A stretch of 29,556 nt of DNA from Bacteroidota bacterium (GTDB taxonomy: Bacteria > Bacteroidota > Bacteroidia > Flavobacteriales > Weeksellaceae), in contig JAEXJU010000356.1 in the NCBI GenBank assembly GCA_023448955.1, positions 1 through 29,556 on the forward strand. The letters run 5' to 3'. Under the pieces are notes generated by a model. The model saw nothing but the letters and a program-made list of their open reading frames with translations. It ran no database searches and was not told the DNA's origin. This document shows, piece by piece, positions 1-7,811 of the stretch. Numbering within the stretch: the first letter of the stretch is position 1; the number at the start of each line of letters is the position of its first letter. The position numbers and the translations under genes are program-made.

Positions 1-215
1 CCGCCAAGCTTTATGTATTTAATTTTGCCATCGCGGCGCCAGCGGTAGATGGTGCTGTCACTCAGATTATACTGCTGCTTCAGGTCGGCTGTATCGAGGA
101 TATATTTTTGTGTTTTAAAGTTATTAACAAGGGCAAACTGCTCAACCATCTCACGTAAAAGATCAAAAGATAAATCATTCGGCAACGGTGACTTCTTGTG
201 TTGGTTATTCATCAT
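1..215 (-). CDS. Partial helix-turn-helix domain protein (5' part only)
   Basis: The reading frame opens with two consecutive ATG codons (215 and 212) and runs off the left edge without a stop, giving about 71 residues. The N-terminal 40 residues are polar and helical. They are followed by a stretch containing TADLKQQYNLSDSTIYRWRR and then DGKIKYIKLGG. This is the usual form of the small MerR/excisionase-like HTH domain (helix_turn_helix_17 type) common in Bacteroidota, which binds DNA. Such proteins occur both as stand-alone regulators and beside mobile elements or toxin-antitoxin genes; the neighbour that would decide lies outside the window. Family call fairly secure, role unknown. Confidence 0.7.
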   Translation of the reverse strand, partial: MMNNQHKKSPLPNDLSFDLLREMVEQFALVNNFKTQKYILDTADLKQQYNLSDSTIYRWRRDGKIKYIKLG

Positions 216-420
216 TATTAGTTTTTGTAATTAATAAAATACTTTCAAAATAAAGTTATTGCGGCATAAAATACAGCACAACTACCTTATTTTTTACTGT
301 AACGAACGTCATTATTATTTTATTACATATTAATTTCAATTTTGATTAATATAATATCCATTTAAAACCATTTCATACCATAACTTCCTTTTTAAACATC
401 CCATTAAGTTCTATTAAAAC

Positions 421-448
421 TCTAAGTTTTAGGTGTGAGGTTCCAGGT
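421..448. repeat. Heptamer array, NNNAGGT-type units
   Basis: Four consecutive 7-base units read TCTAAGT, TTTAGGT, GTGAGGT and TCCAGGT, sharing the pattern NNNAGGT (first unit AAGT). The same kind of unit in the same phase recurs at 23281-23308 between two efflux genes. No coding potential. It looks like a degenerate dispersed intergenic repeat. Confidence 0.5.
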
Positions 449-663
449 TTTACATTTATAACACTTGAATAGCTTTCAAAGTAAACAATGCCGCTTCGTT
501 TTGTACAGACAATGCAAGAATTTGTATTTTTTGAATGTTGAAGTTTACAGCGAGTGCAGAAGAATTGTCTTTGTCTATCAAAAATGATTTATATTTTTTT
601 TACTTTGTGTTTTTAAAAAACTGATCCCTAACCAAGTTTAATTAAGCAATAACACCGATCCTG

Positions 664-702
664 AAAACAAAAAAGCCTTCAGTTTATGTACTGAAGGCTT
701 TC
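664..702 (-). terminator. Rho-independent terminator after the SOD gene
   Basis: An 11-bp perfect stem (672-682 with 691-701, AAAGCCTTCAG arms) has an 8-base loop. Read on the minus strand it is followed by a T run, and it lies 18 bases after the SOD stop codon. Confidence 0.85.
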
Positions 703-719
703 CTTATGTTTATAAAGCT

Positions 720-1388
720 TTACCTGATAGCTTCCTCATACCGTCTGCTCACTTCTTTCCAGTTTACAACGTTCCAGAAAGCGTTCAGATAGTCTGCTCT
801 TTTATTCTGATATTTTAAGTAGTAGGCATGTTCCCATACATCGATCCCTAAGACAGGCGTGCCTTTTATATCCGACACATCCATCAGCGGATTATCCTGA
901 TTCGGGGAAGATGTCACCGCCAGCTTCTTATCTGCCGTCACCACTAACCAGGCCCATCCGGATCCAAAACGGTCGGCACCAGCCTTGCTCAGTTTTTCCT
1001 TCAGTGCATCGAGACTTCCAAAGCTTTCATTGATCGCTTTAGCCAGTTTTGCGGAAGGCATTGTATTTTTTTCAGGTGTAAGGATGGTCCAGAACAGCTC
1101 GTGGTTATAATGCCCACCAGCATTATTTCGTACCGCCGGGCTCTCTTTGGAGATGTGCGAGAGTATTTTTTCCAGGCTTTCTTTTTCCAGAGGTGTTCCC
1201 GCAACTGCTTTATTCAGGTTGCTTACGTATCCTGCCGCATGCTTGGTGTAATGGATTTCCATGGTCTGTGCGTCTATAGATCCTTCCAGTGCATTATAAG
1301 CGTAAGGAAGCGCTGTCTGCCTGAACTGTGCCGACACCAGCTGTGCAGCCATGAAAAAGCTGGCTGCTGCTAATTTTAATACTTTCAT
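720..1388 (-). CDS. sodA: Exported superoxide dismutase, Mn/Fe family (Mn-type signature)
   Basis: Converts superoxide to hydrogen peroxide and oxygen. Residues 1-20 (from MKVLKLAAAS) form a signal peptide ending VSA, so the enzyme is probably periplasmic or extracytoplasmic; the start at 1388 was chosen over an upstream ATG because it puts the signal peptide at the N-terminus. Metal ligands are visible: H46 (EIHYTKH), H96 (GGHYNHELFW), D183 and H187 (DVWEHAYYLKYQ). The glutamine in SPNQDNPL (Q164) and the GGH context match Mn-type rather than classic Fe-type enzymes, though cambialistic activity cannot be excluded. It sits 51 bp after the Sco1-like gene on the same strand and ends at a strong terminator, so it is probably the last gene of the YHS-Sco-SOD operon. 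Exported Mn-type SOD beside copper proteins is less usual than the cytosolic enzyme. Confidence 0.93.
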   Translation of the reverse strand: MKVLKLAAASFFMAAQLVSAQFRQTALPYAYNALEGSIDAQTMEIHYTKHAAGYVSNLNKAVAGTPLEKESLEKILSHISKESPAVRNNAGGHYNHELFWTILTPEKNTMPSAKLAKAINESFGSLDALKEKLSKAGADRFGSGWAWLVVTADKKLAVTSSPNQDNPLMDVSDIKGTPVLGIDVWEHAYYLKYQNKRADYLNAFWNVVNWKEVSRRYEEAIR

Positions 1389-1439
1389 ATCCATTTGATT
1401 TATTGTTAAATTATTCAATTGTAATGTTGTTTCCGATGC

Positions 1440-2117
1440 TTACTGCAACAGTTTTTTTATATCTTCGATCAGTTTTTCCCTATCCGGATGATACTTGCCC
1501 CGCAGACTGGTTTTTTTGCCTTCAGGATCGTCATAGTTAAGCCCCGAATAGTACAGAACCGGCATATTATTTTCATCAAACCTGCAACGCAGATTACCGT
1601 CCTTATCTACCAGAGCAATCATACCGCTGTGGTTGAGACTCTCGCCCTGATCTTCCTTGTCGCCAACGTAGATATCAAACTGATCTGCCAGATTTCCTAT
1701 ATAATCACGGTCTCCTGAAACAAAGTGCCAGTCTTTCGACGTCGCACCGATCATTCTGGCGTGATTTTTAAGCACTTGTGGCGTATCATTGGCAGGATCT
1801 ATACTGATGGATACGATTCCAAAATCCGGACGGTTGATCTCTGCCATAATGTATTTCATATTGGAATTCATGACGGGACAAATCGTAGGACAGCGGCTGT
1901 AGAAAAATTCCACCAGGTAAACTTTGCCCAGCATATCCTTATTCGAGATCTTTTGTCCGTTCTGATCTGTCAGCTCAAAATCCGGCACCTTCATTACCGT
2001 GTAAAGACTTTTCCGAAAATAACTGGTTCCGATTCCTATCACCAAAAATAATACCGCAACGACAATAATAGGTACTAAGAGCTTACTTTTGCTGAGAGAC
2101 TTTTTTTTAGGTTTCAT
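1440..2117 (-). CDS. Sco1/SenC/PrrC family copper chaperone
   Basis: A membrane-anchored thioredoxin-fold protein of the family that delivers copper to the CuA site of cytochrome oxidase or acts as a thiol-disulfide redox protein. Residues 13-30 form one transmembrane anchor. The fold starts at PDFELTDQNG (residue 45). The metal/redox motif is C76-PTI-C80-P, and the distal histidine ligand is H163 in LNHSGMIALVD, so all three copper ligands are present. Length of 225 residues is normal for the family. The start ATG overlaps the stop of the upstream YHS gene by 4 bases (2114-2117), indicating translational coupling. The context (YHS lipoprotein upstream, exported SOD downstream) supports a role in copper and redox handling in the periplasm. 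Confidence 0.93.
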   Translation of the reverse strand: MKPKKKSLSKSKLLVPIIVVAVLFLVIGIGTSYFRKSLYTVMKVPDFELTDQNGQKISNKDMLGKVYLVEFFYSRCPTICPVMNSNMKYIMAEINRPDFGIVSISIDPANDTPQVLKNHARMIGATSKDWHFVSGDRDYIGNLADQFDIYVGDKEDQGESLNHSGMIALVDKDGNLRCRFDENNMPVLYYSGLNYDDPEGKKTSLRGKYHPDREKLIEDIKKLLQ

Positions 2118-2383
2118 TTTGCAGCGTATTTGACCGGATTCTTTTTAAATTCCGCTTTACAATGGTCACTGCAAAAGCCATAAATCTTACCTTTATAAAC
2201 CGCCGTATCTTTTAGAAATTCCGCAGTTTTCATTTGACAAACGGGATCGTCTGCATTAATGACTTTGACGCCTTTAAGGTCTGTTTTAGGTTTCATTTTA
2301 GAAACATGCTTTACTTTTGGTGTTTCCTGCGCACAGGATAATATGGATACCAAAAGCAATGATATGATTAAATTGATTTTCAT
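2114..2383 (-). CDS. YHS-domain lipoprotein
   Basis: A small protein of 89 residues. Residues 1-17 form a lipoprotein signal with lipobox ILSC (C17). The rest contains a YHS domain: D46-P-V-C49 followed by YGFCSDHCKAEF with C71 and C75. YHS domains occur in copper-transporting ATPases and in small heavy-metal binding proteins, and the three cysteines are the expected ligands. It is the first gene of an apparent operon with the Sco1-like and SOD genes; its stop overlaps the Sco start. Likely role: membrane-tethered metal, probably copper, binding or delivery. The metal is inferred from context and has not been shown. Confidence 0.9.
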   Translation of the reverse strand: MKINLIISLLLVSILSCAQETPKVKHVSKMKPKTDLKGVKVINADDPVCQMKTAEFLKDTAVYKGKIYGFCSDHCKAEFKKNPVKYAAK

Positions 2384-2580
2384 TTTAAATTGATTTAATG
2401 ATTAACTGACTGTTCCATTTTATAACGGCTTCCGCAGCGTAAGTGTGGCAGCACTTCAATATTACACTTTTTATTAATGATTTACTTTCGGCTTGCCTGA
2501 GATTTATTGGTAGAAAGCCTGGGAAGATCTTTATAATAATATAATATCAAATTAAGGGATAGGTCAAATGATTAATTAGG

Positions 2581-2600
2581 GTCAACTTATTTCAGTTGAC
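2581..2600 (-). other. Inverted repeat downstream of the 2619-2981 gene
   Basis: GTCAACT and AGTTGAC form a perfect 7-bp stem with a 6-base loop, 18 bases after the stop at 2619. The minus-strand continuation is AT-rich but has no clean T run, so this is a weak terminator or an operator; I cannot tell which. The remainder of 2384-2618 shows nothing I can assign. Confidence 0.4.
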
Positions 2601-2618
2601 AAATAAGGTCAGGAAGTA

Positions 2619-2981
2619 TTAAATCACTGGCGGGCGAAAAATACCCGATACAGTTAAGTATTTATACAATGAAGGATCAGAAACATAAGGGTCATTCCCT
2701 TCAGAATTAAAATCCGGAATCCGGACATTTAATATTTCTTCAGAGGTGAAGGTTTCCGAAATGAAAGAAAGCTTCAGAACACTTTGCTTTTGAGAATCCT
2801 GAGAGGATCCGGATATTTGTTTCGCCAAGTAACATTTCCCGTTACAATTCAGTTCCGGTTTCGCTCTGTTTTCACAAATATTCTTTCGGATGTAGTTATA
2901 ATTGATTCCATAATCCATGAGTGGCAACACCGGACGAAGTGCTACAATGAATACAATACATATGGAAAAGAAAGCTTTCAA
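2619..2981 (-). CDS. Small exported or membrane protein with C-x9-C-x3-C (CNGKCYL) signature, paralogue A
   Basis: 120 residues. The N-terminus (residues 3-20) is hydrophobic, a signal anchor. It is followed by DYGINYNYI and cysteines C36, C46 and C50 in the motif CNGKCYL; the C-terminus ends IFRPPVI. No named family is recognised. It aligns without gaps over its first 52 residues with the protein at 13368-13727: D23-Y24, N27-Y28, Y30-I31, C36, K41-P42, C46-N-G-K-C50-Y-L are identical, and both end in IFRPPV. The start codon is TTG; no in-frame ATG lies before the signal anchor. It is placed upstream of the YHS/Sco1/SOD operon on the same strand, while its paralogue lies beside MbnP/MbnH, so a copper-linked role is inferred. 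The three cysteines could bind a metal. Confidence 0.72.
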   Translation of the reverse strand: MKAFFSICIVFIVALRPVLPLMDYGINYNYIRKNICENRAKPELNCNGKCYLAKQISGSSQDSQKQSVLKLSFISETFTSEEILNVRIPDFNSEGNDPYVSDPSLYKYLTVSGIFRPPVI

Positions 2982-2986
2982 CTGAA

Positions 2987-3017
2987 CAAATGTATTGCTT
3001 TAAAACATCACTGCCAA
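2987..3017 (-). promoter_or_regulatory. Bacteroidota-type promoter for the 2619-2981 gene
   Basis: On the minus strand a -33 element TTG (3015-3017) is followed after 20 bases by a -7 box TACATTTG (2987-2994), matching TAnnTTTG. The box ends only 5 bases before the TTG start codon, so the mRNA would have an almost absent leader. Confidence 0.55.
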
Positions 3018-3063
3018 TGATATTTGACAGTTTAACAAATAAGATTATAGAATCCGCTTCGGA

Positions 3064-3094
3064 TAAAAAAAGGCCGGAAGCAAGCTCCCGACCT
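3064..3094 (-). terminator. Rho-independent terminator after the nuclease gene
   Basis: An 11-bp stem with two G-T wobbles (3071-3081 with 3084-3094) and a very short loop, followed on the minus strand by seven T residues, 27 bases after the stop at 3122. Confidence 0.8.
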
Positions 3095-3121
3095 CGAAGT
3101 TATTTTGTGAAACCATACGGC

Positions 3122-4873
3122 TTAGTCCACAATAATTTTACTGCTTGCTGTCCCGGTCTTTACAAAATAAACACCTTTAGACAGCTTTCTTAAGCTTATT
3201 TTTTCATTGGCTGCAGCATTAACCGTTTGCACCAACTGCCCGTTTGCATTATAGATCTGTACCGTTTCATTTTTTCCGATACCACTGATGTATAATTCAC
3301 CATTCTTTACAGGATTAGGATAAACAGTAAGCTTGTTATTTTTAGAAACCTGCTCATTTACTGCCATTTTTGTATAGCAGGTCCAGGAAAGGTTATCAAA
3401 AGAAACCCTGTTACTGGTCGTATTATCCACCAGCTCAATAACTACATTACCATCTACATTAATATCATTAATTGTATAGCTTTTAGCTGTTTTGGAATAA
3501 GGAATCTGTCCTTTTACCTCACCATTTACCTTCAGTGTGTAAGATCCTTCAGCATCGCTGAACGGCAGATAAGTTTTTACGGTTAGTGATCCGATACCTC
3601 CGGATATTGTAGAAGATGTCAGTACACCTTTTCTCAAACAAATCGCTCTGTTATTATCACCATCGATATGGATCTGCTTATCTGTTCTGGCATTGGTAGC
3701 AGTCCACGTAATTCCTTTATTAACCCACTGTCTGTCCAGATAAGAAGAATTAGTAGCCGGAATGGTTTCAAAATCTTCCGTTCCGCAGGTGGTTTGTGTA
3801 TCGCCAGGATTACCCGGACCAGGTGTCTTAGCCTGAACCGTATCACTGTTATTGGATTTATTTCCCGCAGCATCTCTCGCCACAACGTAGAAAATGTATG
3901 TAGTGGAAGATGTAAGACCTGAGATGGTTGCTGAGGTAGAAGTAACGGAAGTTTTGAATACATTGTCCACATAAACATCATAACCGCTAACCCCAACATT
4001 ATCTGTGGATGCTGTCCAAGCTAACGATACTGAATTGGACGTGACTCCCGTAACGTTTAGATCAGCAGGCACAGAAGGCGCTTCGGAATCTGCAGTAGTA
4101 CCTCCGTTGAAGGTGTCCGGCCAGGTGTTCTGAGCCGCTGGACCTCCCCAGATCACTGTTGCAAGATAAGCGTTATCTATAAACGGATTTCTGTTACCCT
4201 GGGTTTGAGCTACTACATTATTTCTTTGTCTTTCAAAATCGGAAACAGGATCCTCGATATTCCATTTCAGGAGAATATCGGGAAAATCAGGAGAATAAGT
4301 TGAAGGATTCATCGTGATGTTAAGCGGCAGACATCTGCTGTTGTATCTGACATACATATACATCAGAATCCTGGCAACATCGCCTTTCCATTCTTCCCCG
4401 GGAAACCAACCGCCACGGCTTGTCTTATAAGCTGTAGCACCTGTTCCGTCATCGAATGAGAGACTTCCTCTGGTGCTGTTCAGTGTATTATCTGCCGGAC
4501 GCAGGTGATGTCCGTCTGCACCAGGACCGGAAGTTCCGAGATTAGGTGTTCCTTTGGATTTGGCATAAACGTGCTCACGGTTCCACGAACCACCGATAGG
4601 ACGGCTTCTCTGGTGCGTACCGGAACTTTGGGAACCGTAGATCAGCAGCAGATTTGCCGGGTTCTGAGGATCCACATCACTGGTTTTCATCAGCGTTTGC
4701 AACTCGCTGTAAGAAATTGTCTTGGTGTGAGTGGTCGTGATAAGTGTTGCAAGCTCGCTTTTCAGCGCATTGCCTGTTTTACTGAAATTGACACCAGAAT
4801 AGTAAGTTGGCGCCGACTGTGCAAAAGCAAACAATGAAATAATACCTGCAAAAAAAGAAAGTTTTAACTTCAT
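3122..4873 (-). CDS. Secreted endonuclease I family nuclease with FN3 domain and T9SS sorting domain
   Basis: A 583-residue multidomain extracellular nuclease. Residues 1-19 form a signal peptide (cut after FAFAQS). Residues about 25-255 form an endonuclease I domain with its hallmark residues: W97-N-R-E-H101-V, the G121-H-H-L-R-P pair (H122/H123) and NSTRGSLSF (N132). These belong to the beta-beta-alpha-metal active site of EndA/Vvn-type nucleases that degrade DNA or RNA. Residues about 262-350 form a fibronectin type III domain (SVPADLNVTG...SVSLAW). A beta-rich region follows, possibly carbohydrate- or surface-binding, and residues about 513-583 form a type A T9SS C-terminal domain (VYPNPVKNGELYISG...LSKGVYFVKTG). 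It is exported through Sec and then type IX secretion, probably for extracellular nucleic acid scavenging. It has its own terminator. Confidence 0.95.
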   Translation of the reverse strand: MKLKLSFFAGIISLFAFAQSAPTYYSGVNFSKTGNALKSELATLITTTHTKTISYSELQTLMKTSDVDPQNPANLLLIYGSQSSGTHQRSRPIGGSWNREHVYAKSKGTPNLGTSGPGADGHHLRPADNTLNSTRGSLSFDDGTGATAYKTSRGGWFPGEEWKGDVARILMYMYVRYNSRCLPLNITMNPSTYSPDFPDILLKWNIEDPVSDFERQRNNVVAQTQGNRNPFIDNAYLATVIWGGPAAQNTWPDTFNGGTTADSEAPSVPADLNVTGVTSNSVSLAWTASTDNVGVSGYDVYVDNVFKTSVTSTSATISGLTSSTTYIFYVVARDAAGNKSNNSDTVQAKTPGPGNPGDTQTTCGTEDFETIPATNSSYLDRQWVNKGITWTATNARTDKQIHIDGDNNRAICLRKGVLTSSTISGGIGSLTVKTYLPFSDAEGSYTLKVNGEVKGQIPYSKTAKSYTINDINVDGNVVIELVDNTTSNRVSFDNLSWTCYTKMAVNEQVSKNNKLTVYPNPVKNGELYISGIGKNETVQIYNANGQLVQTVNAAANEKISLRKLSKGVYFVKTGTASSKIIVD

Positions 4874-4905
4874 TTCGAAAATATTTATTTTTTTAATGTT
4901 TATAA

Positions 4906-5421
4906 TTATTTCAAACGGATGACAAAAGGATTTTCGGCTATGGTGACAGGTACCAAACGGTCGAAATCGAGATAATAATCACCATCGAACCTGTAAAGCC
5001 TGGCAGAGATTTCTTCGTCATTCGCCGCAGAAAAAAACCATGCTTCCACACCGTTCTGCAACTCATAATCCGAACAGCTGAAGTCATCAAACCAATCTGT
5101 TTCCTGACCAATCCGGATGACTTGGGTAAGCAAGCCCGGATGCTGACTGCCTGCACCTACAAAAATCCTGTTGTCCTTTTCATCAATACCGATAACATAT
5201 AAAGGCTCTTTTTTTCCGCCCACATTGATTCCTTTTCTCTGTCCAAGTCTGAAATTATCTGCACCATCGTGCTCACCTACAAGAAAACCATCAAACAATG
5301 AATATTGCCTCCTGCCCGATTTCCAGACCAACTCATCTCTTTTGGAATGAAATGCCGGTGTTTCTTTACGGTAGATTTCTGATTCCGCAGGGATTTCCAC
5401 TATCTGTCCTTTCTTCATCAT
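4906..5421 (-). CDS. Orphan MnmA/TrmU C-terminal-like protein lacking the PP-loop domain
   Basis: 171 residues. Residues 45-77 read VGEHDGADNFRLGQRKG then INVGGKKEPLYVIG. This is the hallmark of the central domain of MnmA, the tRNA 2-thiouridylase, and it is followed by VGAGSQHPGL and a beta-barrel-like C-terminus (about 125-171). The N-terminal ATP-pyrophosphatase domain with its SGG(V/I)DS motif and both catalytic cysteines is absent. The frame is intact with ATG-ATG at the start, so it is not an obviously broken gene. Without the catalytic half it cannot thiolate tRNA alone; it may bind tRNA or be a degenerate duplicate. It is separated from the nuclease gene by 32 bases and from the response regulator by 191 bases that contain a weak terminator. 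Homology is clear by eye; function is unknown. Confidence 0.8.
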   Translation of the reverse strand: MMKKGQIVEIPAESEIYRKETPAFHSKRDELVWKSGRRQYSLFDGFLVGEHDGADNFRLGQRKGINVGGKKEPLYVIGIDEKDNRIFVGAGSQHPGLLTQVIRIGQETDWFDDFSCSDYELQNGVEAWFFSAANDEEISARLYRFDGDYYLDFDRLVPVTIAENPFVIRLK

Positions 5422-5440
5422 ACAAAAAATGCGATCATAT

Positions 5441-5468
5441 AAATAAAAAACCCTTCATTAGTAAAGGG
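5441..5468 (-). terminator. Probable weak terminator between the response regulator and the MnmA-like gene
   Basis: CCCTT (5451-5455) pairs with AAGGG (5464-5468), loop 8, followed on the minus strand by TTTTTTATTT. It would end the kinase/regulator transcript before the MnmA-like gene. The stem is short. Confidence 0.45.
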
Positions 5469-5612
5469 CCGCTAATATAAAAATTTATATTTAAATGAAA
5501 AGTAAAGGATTACACATTATTAATTTACATAAAAATCATAATTATTAATATAAAATCAATAACGAAGCATAGCAAATTGAATAAATCGATAATCCTTAAT
5601 AATCAGGAAATA

Positions 5613-6290
5613 TCATTCCGGGAACTCTACACGAAATCCTACGCCACGAACCGCTTCCAGCCTGATGCGGTCATCGTTCTGAAGGTATTTCCGGAGCCTG
5701 GTCATGAACACATCCAGACTGCGTCCGTGAAAGTAATCATTTTCTCCCCAGAGTGTTTCAAGAATATCTTTCCTGCTGATGACCTTATGGTTGTTTGCAG
5801 AGAGTAAAAGTAATAATTCCGCCTCCTTTTCCGTGAGCTGAGTTACATCCGCACCCATCATCAACTGAAACTGTGAAGGCCTAAACATATAATTGCCAAT
5901 GCTGATTACAGATTCCGCAACAGAGCGGTGTCTTTTAAGAATATTTCTGATCCTCAGTATGAGTTCTTCCGGCTCACAAGGTTTGGTAATATAATCATCT
6001 GCGCCCAACTTGAGTCCGAGAATGCGGTCTATGCTCTGACCTTTCGCCGTCAGAAACAAAAAGGGAATATCAGAACATTTCCGTATTTCTTTAGATAATG
6101 AAAACCCGTCCATAACAGGAAGCATCACATCCAGGATTGCCAGCTGATAATCATTTACCAAGCTCAGATTATCTGTAATCTGGTGCGGACTGGAGATCCA
6201 GCTCACCTCAAAATCCGAAAACTCAAGATATTGTTTCAAGACCAGTCCCAGATCCGGATCATCTTCTACCAAAAGAATTTTAGCTTTCAT
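5613..6290 (-). CDS. OmpR-family response regulator
   Basis: 225 residues from MKAKILLVEDD. An upstream ATG would add 9 residues of kinase-overlap sequence and was not chosen. Receiver domain residues 1-120: acidic pair D10/D11, phospho-acceptor D54 (AILDVMLPVMDG), T81 and K103 (YITKPCEP). A winged-helix Trans_reg_C domain occupies about 130-225, with RSLDVFMTRLRKYL as recognition helix and the usual VRGVGFRVE ending. It is the partner of the kinase at 6280-7584; the two genes overlap by 11 bases. It probably activates the divergent receptor gene through the 11-bp-spaced direct repeats at 7738-7766, a spacing typical of OmpR-family sites. Confidence 0.95.
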   Translation of the reverse strand: MKAKILLVEDDPDLGLVLKQYLEFSDFEVSWISSPHQITDNLSLVNDYQLAILDVMLPVMDGFSLSKEIRKCSDIPFLFLTAKGQSIDRILGLKLGADDYITKPCEPEELILRIRNILKRHRSVAESVISIGNYMFRPSQFQLMMGADVTQLTEKEAELLLLLSANNHKVISRKDILETLWGENDYFHGRSLDVFMTRLRKYLQNDDRIRLEAVRGVGFRVEFPE

Positions 6291-7584
6291 CTGGAAGTAA
6301 TATTTTAAATGAAACACCTTTTTTCCCGGACCATACTTCTATGCTGCCATTATACTTATCCACTATCTTTTTCACTAAAAAAAGCCCAACACCAAGACCA
6401 TTGACATTACTGTTTTCATCTCTTGCCACACGGTAGTATTTATCAAAAATAGATTGATGTTCTTCTTTCGGAATACCAATACCGTTATCCGTTATCTGGA
6501 CTTCCATTGACTTTCCAAGGTTAAGCGAAATTACAATTTCATCAGCGCCATATTTGGATGAATTATCAATCAAGTTATCCATTATCTGCTTAAAGTCGTG
6601 CTGTAAAAAGAAAGTATTAGATGTAAAATTGATGGTTACACTGAAGTTTATTTTATCAAAAGTATTCTTGATTTCTGAAAAATAGTTTTCAATATCATTT
6701 TTCCCAATCAGTATCCCGTCGGTCTCATAATTATGAATAGATGAGACAATACGCTCCAGACGCCTGATCTGACGCTCCAGCAGTGCTTTGGCTGCAACAT
6801 CCGAAGATTGAGCCACAGAAAACTTCAGTGTCGTAATTGGTGTATTGAGTTCGTGGGCAATGGCATCTATAGTCGTGTGAAGCTGTGTGATCTTCTTGTC
6901 CTGGCGGTTCAGGTTTCTGATACTGTTTCGGAACAGAATCAGAATCAAAATAATAATTGCCAGACTAATCAGTATGAGCGGAACAATCTTCTGAAAGACA
7001 AGATTCCTGAGATTAAGGAGCTGAAAAGTAGATTTTGATTTTACAAGGTAATAATTTTTCTCATCCAGTTTCAGATCAGTATTTTCCCTGGTCTGACGGC
7101 TGGACCATTTTCCCTCGTTTATGACAAGCGGACTGGTCAGCTGCCTAGCGCTCTGATAAAGAACGAGTGAGCGGTTTGCAGGCAGCAGTTCCTCTTTCCG
7201 GACCTCATCGTAGATAGAATAGATCTCGCTTTTTATCCCGATCTCTAATCCGGAATCTGCAGTGTACTGCCTGAGCAGCTTCTCTAATTTTATGTTATAA
7301 AACTTTTCGGAAGAATATAATCGTTCAGGCTGCACAATTTTTTCTTTCTGTATGGTGATATTTTCCTTCAGCCTCTGAAAATCGCCCACAAGCTTTTCTT
7401 CATTGGTCTCGGATTCATATCTCTCCATTGATTCCAGTGTTTTATCTGCTATTGTCCTCGCCTGCCGGTTCAATTCTTTTTCCTCCAGCTTGTAAGAATT
7501 GTAAATATAATAACCCTGCAAGACCATCAATACAACCAGACTGAAAGCAAATAAGAAAATGGTTATGTTTTTTTTTGGTTTCAT
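6280..7584 (-). CDS. Membrane sensor histidine kinase
   Basis: 434 residues. Transmembrane helix 1 lies at about 8-27 and helix 2 at about 200-218, enclosing a periplasmic sensor of about 170 residues with no named domain recognised. HisKA: H244 in DAIAHELNTPI. HATPase: N box MDNLIDNSSKYG, G1 box DNGIGIPK, F box FDKYYRVAR, G2 box GLGVGLFLVKKIV. All catalytic boxes are intact. No clear HAMP domain is visible between helix 2 and HisKA, only a short linker. It is encoded upstream of and overlapping its response regulator and is divergent from the receptor at 7812. The signal is unknown; the context suggests control of an outer-membrane receptor. Confidence 0.95.
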   Translation of the reverse strand: MKPKKNITIFLFAFSLVVLMVLQGYYIYNSYKLEEKELNRQARTIADKTLESMERYESETNEEKLVGDFQRLKENITIQKEKIVQPERLYSSEKFYNIKLEKLLRQYTADSGLEIGIKSEIYSIYDEVRKEELLPANRSLVLYQSARQLTSPLVINEGKWSSRQTRENTDLKLDEKNYYLVKSKSTFQLLNLRNLVFQKIVPLILISLAIIILILILFRNSIRNLNRQDKKITQLHTTIDAIAHELNTPITTLKFSVAQSSDVAAKALLERQIRRLERIVSSIHNYETDGILIGKNDIENYFSEIKNTFDKINFSVTINFTSNTFFLQHDFKQIMDNLIDNSSKYGADEIVISLNLGKSMEVQITDNGIGIPKEEHQSIFDKYYRVARDENSNVNGLGVGLFLVKKIVDKYNGSIEVWSGKKGVSFKILLPDES

Positions 7585-7737
7585 ATGAGATAAAACTAAA
7601 AACTTCTCTGTTCCTGCTCAGGATGACATCATTGATATTAATAATCCTGTTCGCAAATTCAGTTTTGCTTACTACAAACTGTCCCGAAGCATTAATTTAA
7701 TGTTTCAAAAATACAATCATTTTTCTTTCTGAACATG

Positions 7738-7766
7738 CATTAACCTTCCATTAACCGTTCATTAAC
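7738..7766 (+). promoter_or_regulatory. Three CATTAAC direct repeats with 11-bp period, probable response-regulator operator
   Basis: CATTAAC occurs at 7738-7744, 7749-7755 and 7760-7766, each exactly 11 bases from the next, so the three boxes lie on roughly the same face of the helix. They end 45 bases before the receptor ATG, and a near-match to the -7 box (CAATTTTG, 7789-7796) lies downstream, placing the boxes where an activator would touch RNA polymerase. The adjacent OmpR-family regulator is the obvious candidate. Confidence 0.65.
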
Positions 7767-7811
7767 AAAACTTTCCTCCAATTCGTCTCAATTTTGGAAA
7801 AAATTATTGAA

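Larger units (their letters stand above)
216..719. other. Gene-poor intergenic stretch, about 500 bp
   Basis: AT-rich DNA with no convincing start-to-stop gene on either strand. It holds a heptamer array (421-448) and the terminator of the SOD gene (664-702). On the minus strand from about 596 to 456 there is an open frame of roughly 46 codons with coding-like composition but no start codon, ending in TAA. It could be a remnant of a decayed gene, but I cannot assign it to any family. It also provides the upstream region of the HTH gene that starts at 215. Confidence 0.5.

Noticed and set aside
456..596. Small gene on the minus strand in the left intergenic region
   Set aside because: Open frame of about 46 codons without a start codon and with no recognisable family; at most a remnant.
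1101..1373. Plus-strand open frames across the SOD, Sco1, nuclease and RND genes
   Set aside because: They are antisense shadows of well-recognised minus-strand genes, with no family likeness or promoter.
4906..5421. Frameshifted full-length mnmA pseudogene
   Set aside because: The DNA upstream of 5421 (to the response regulator stop at 5613) shows no PP-loop coding remnant in any frame, and a terminator-like hairpin lies there.
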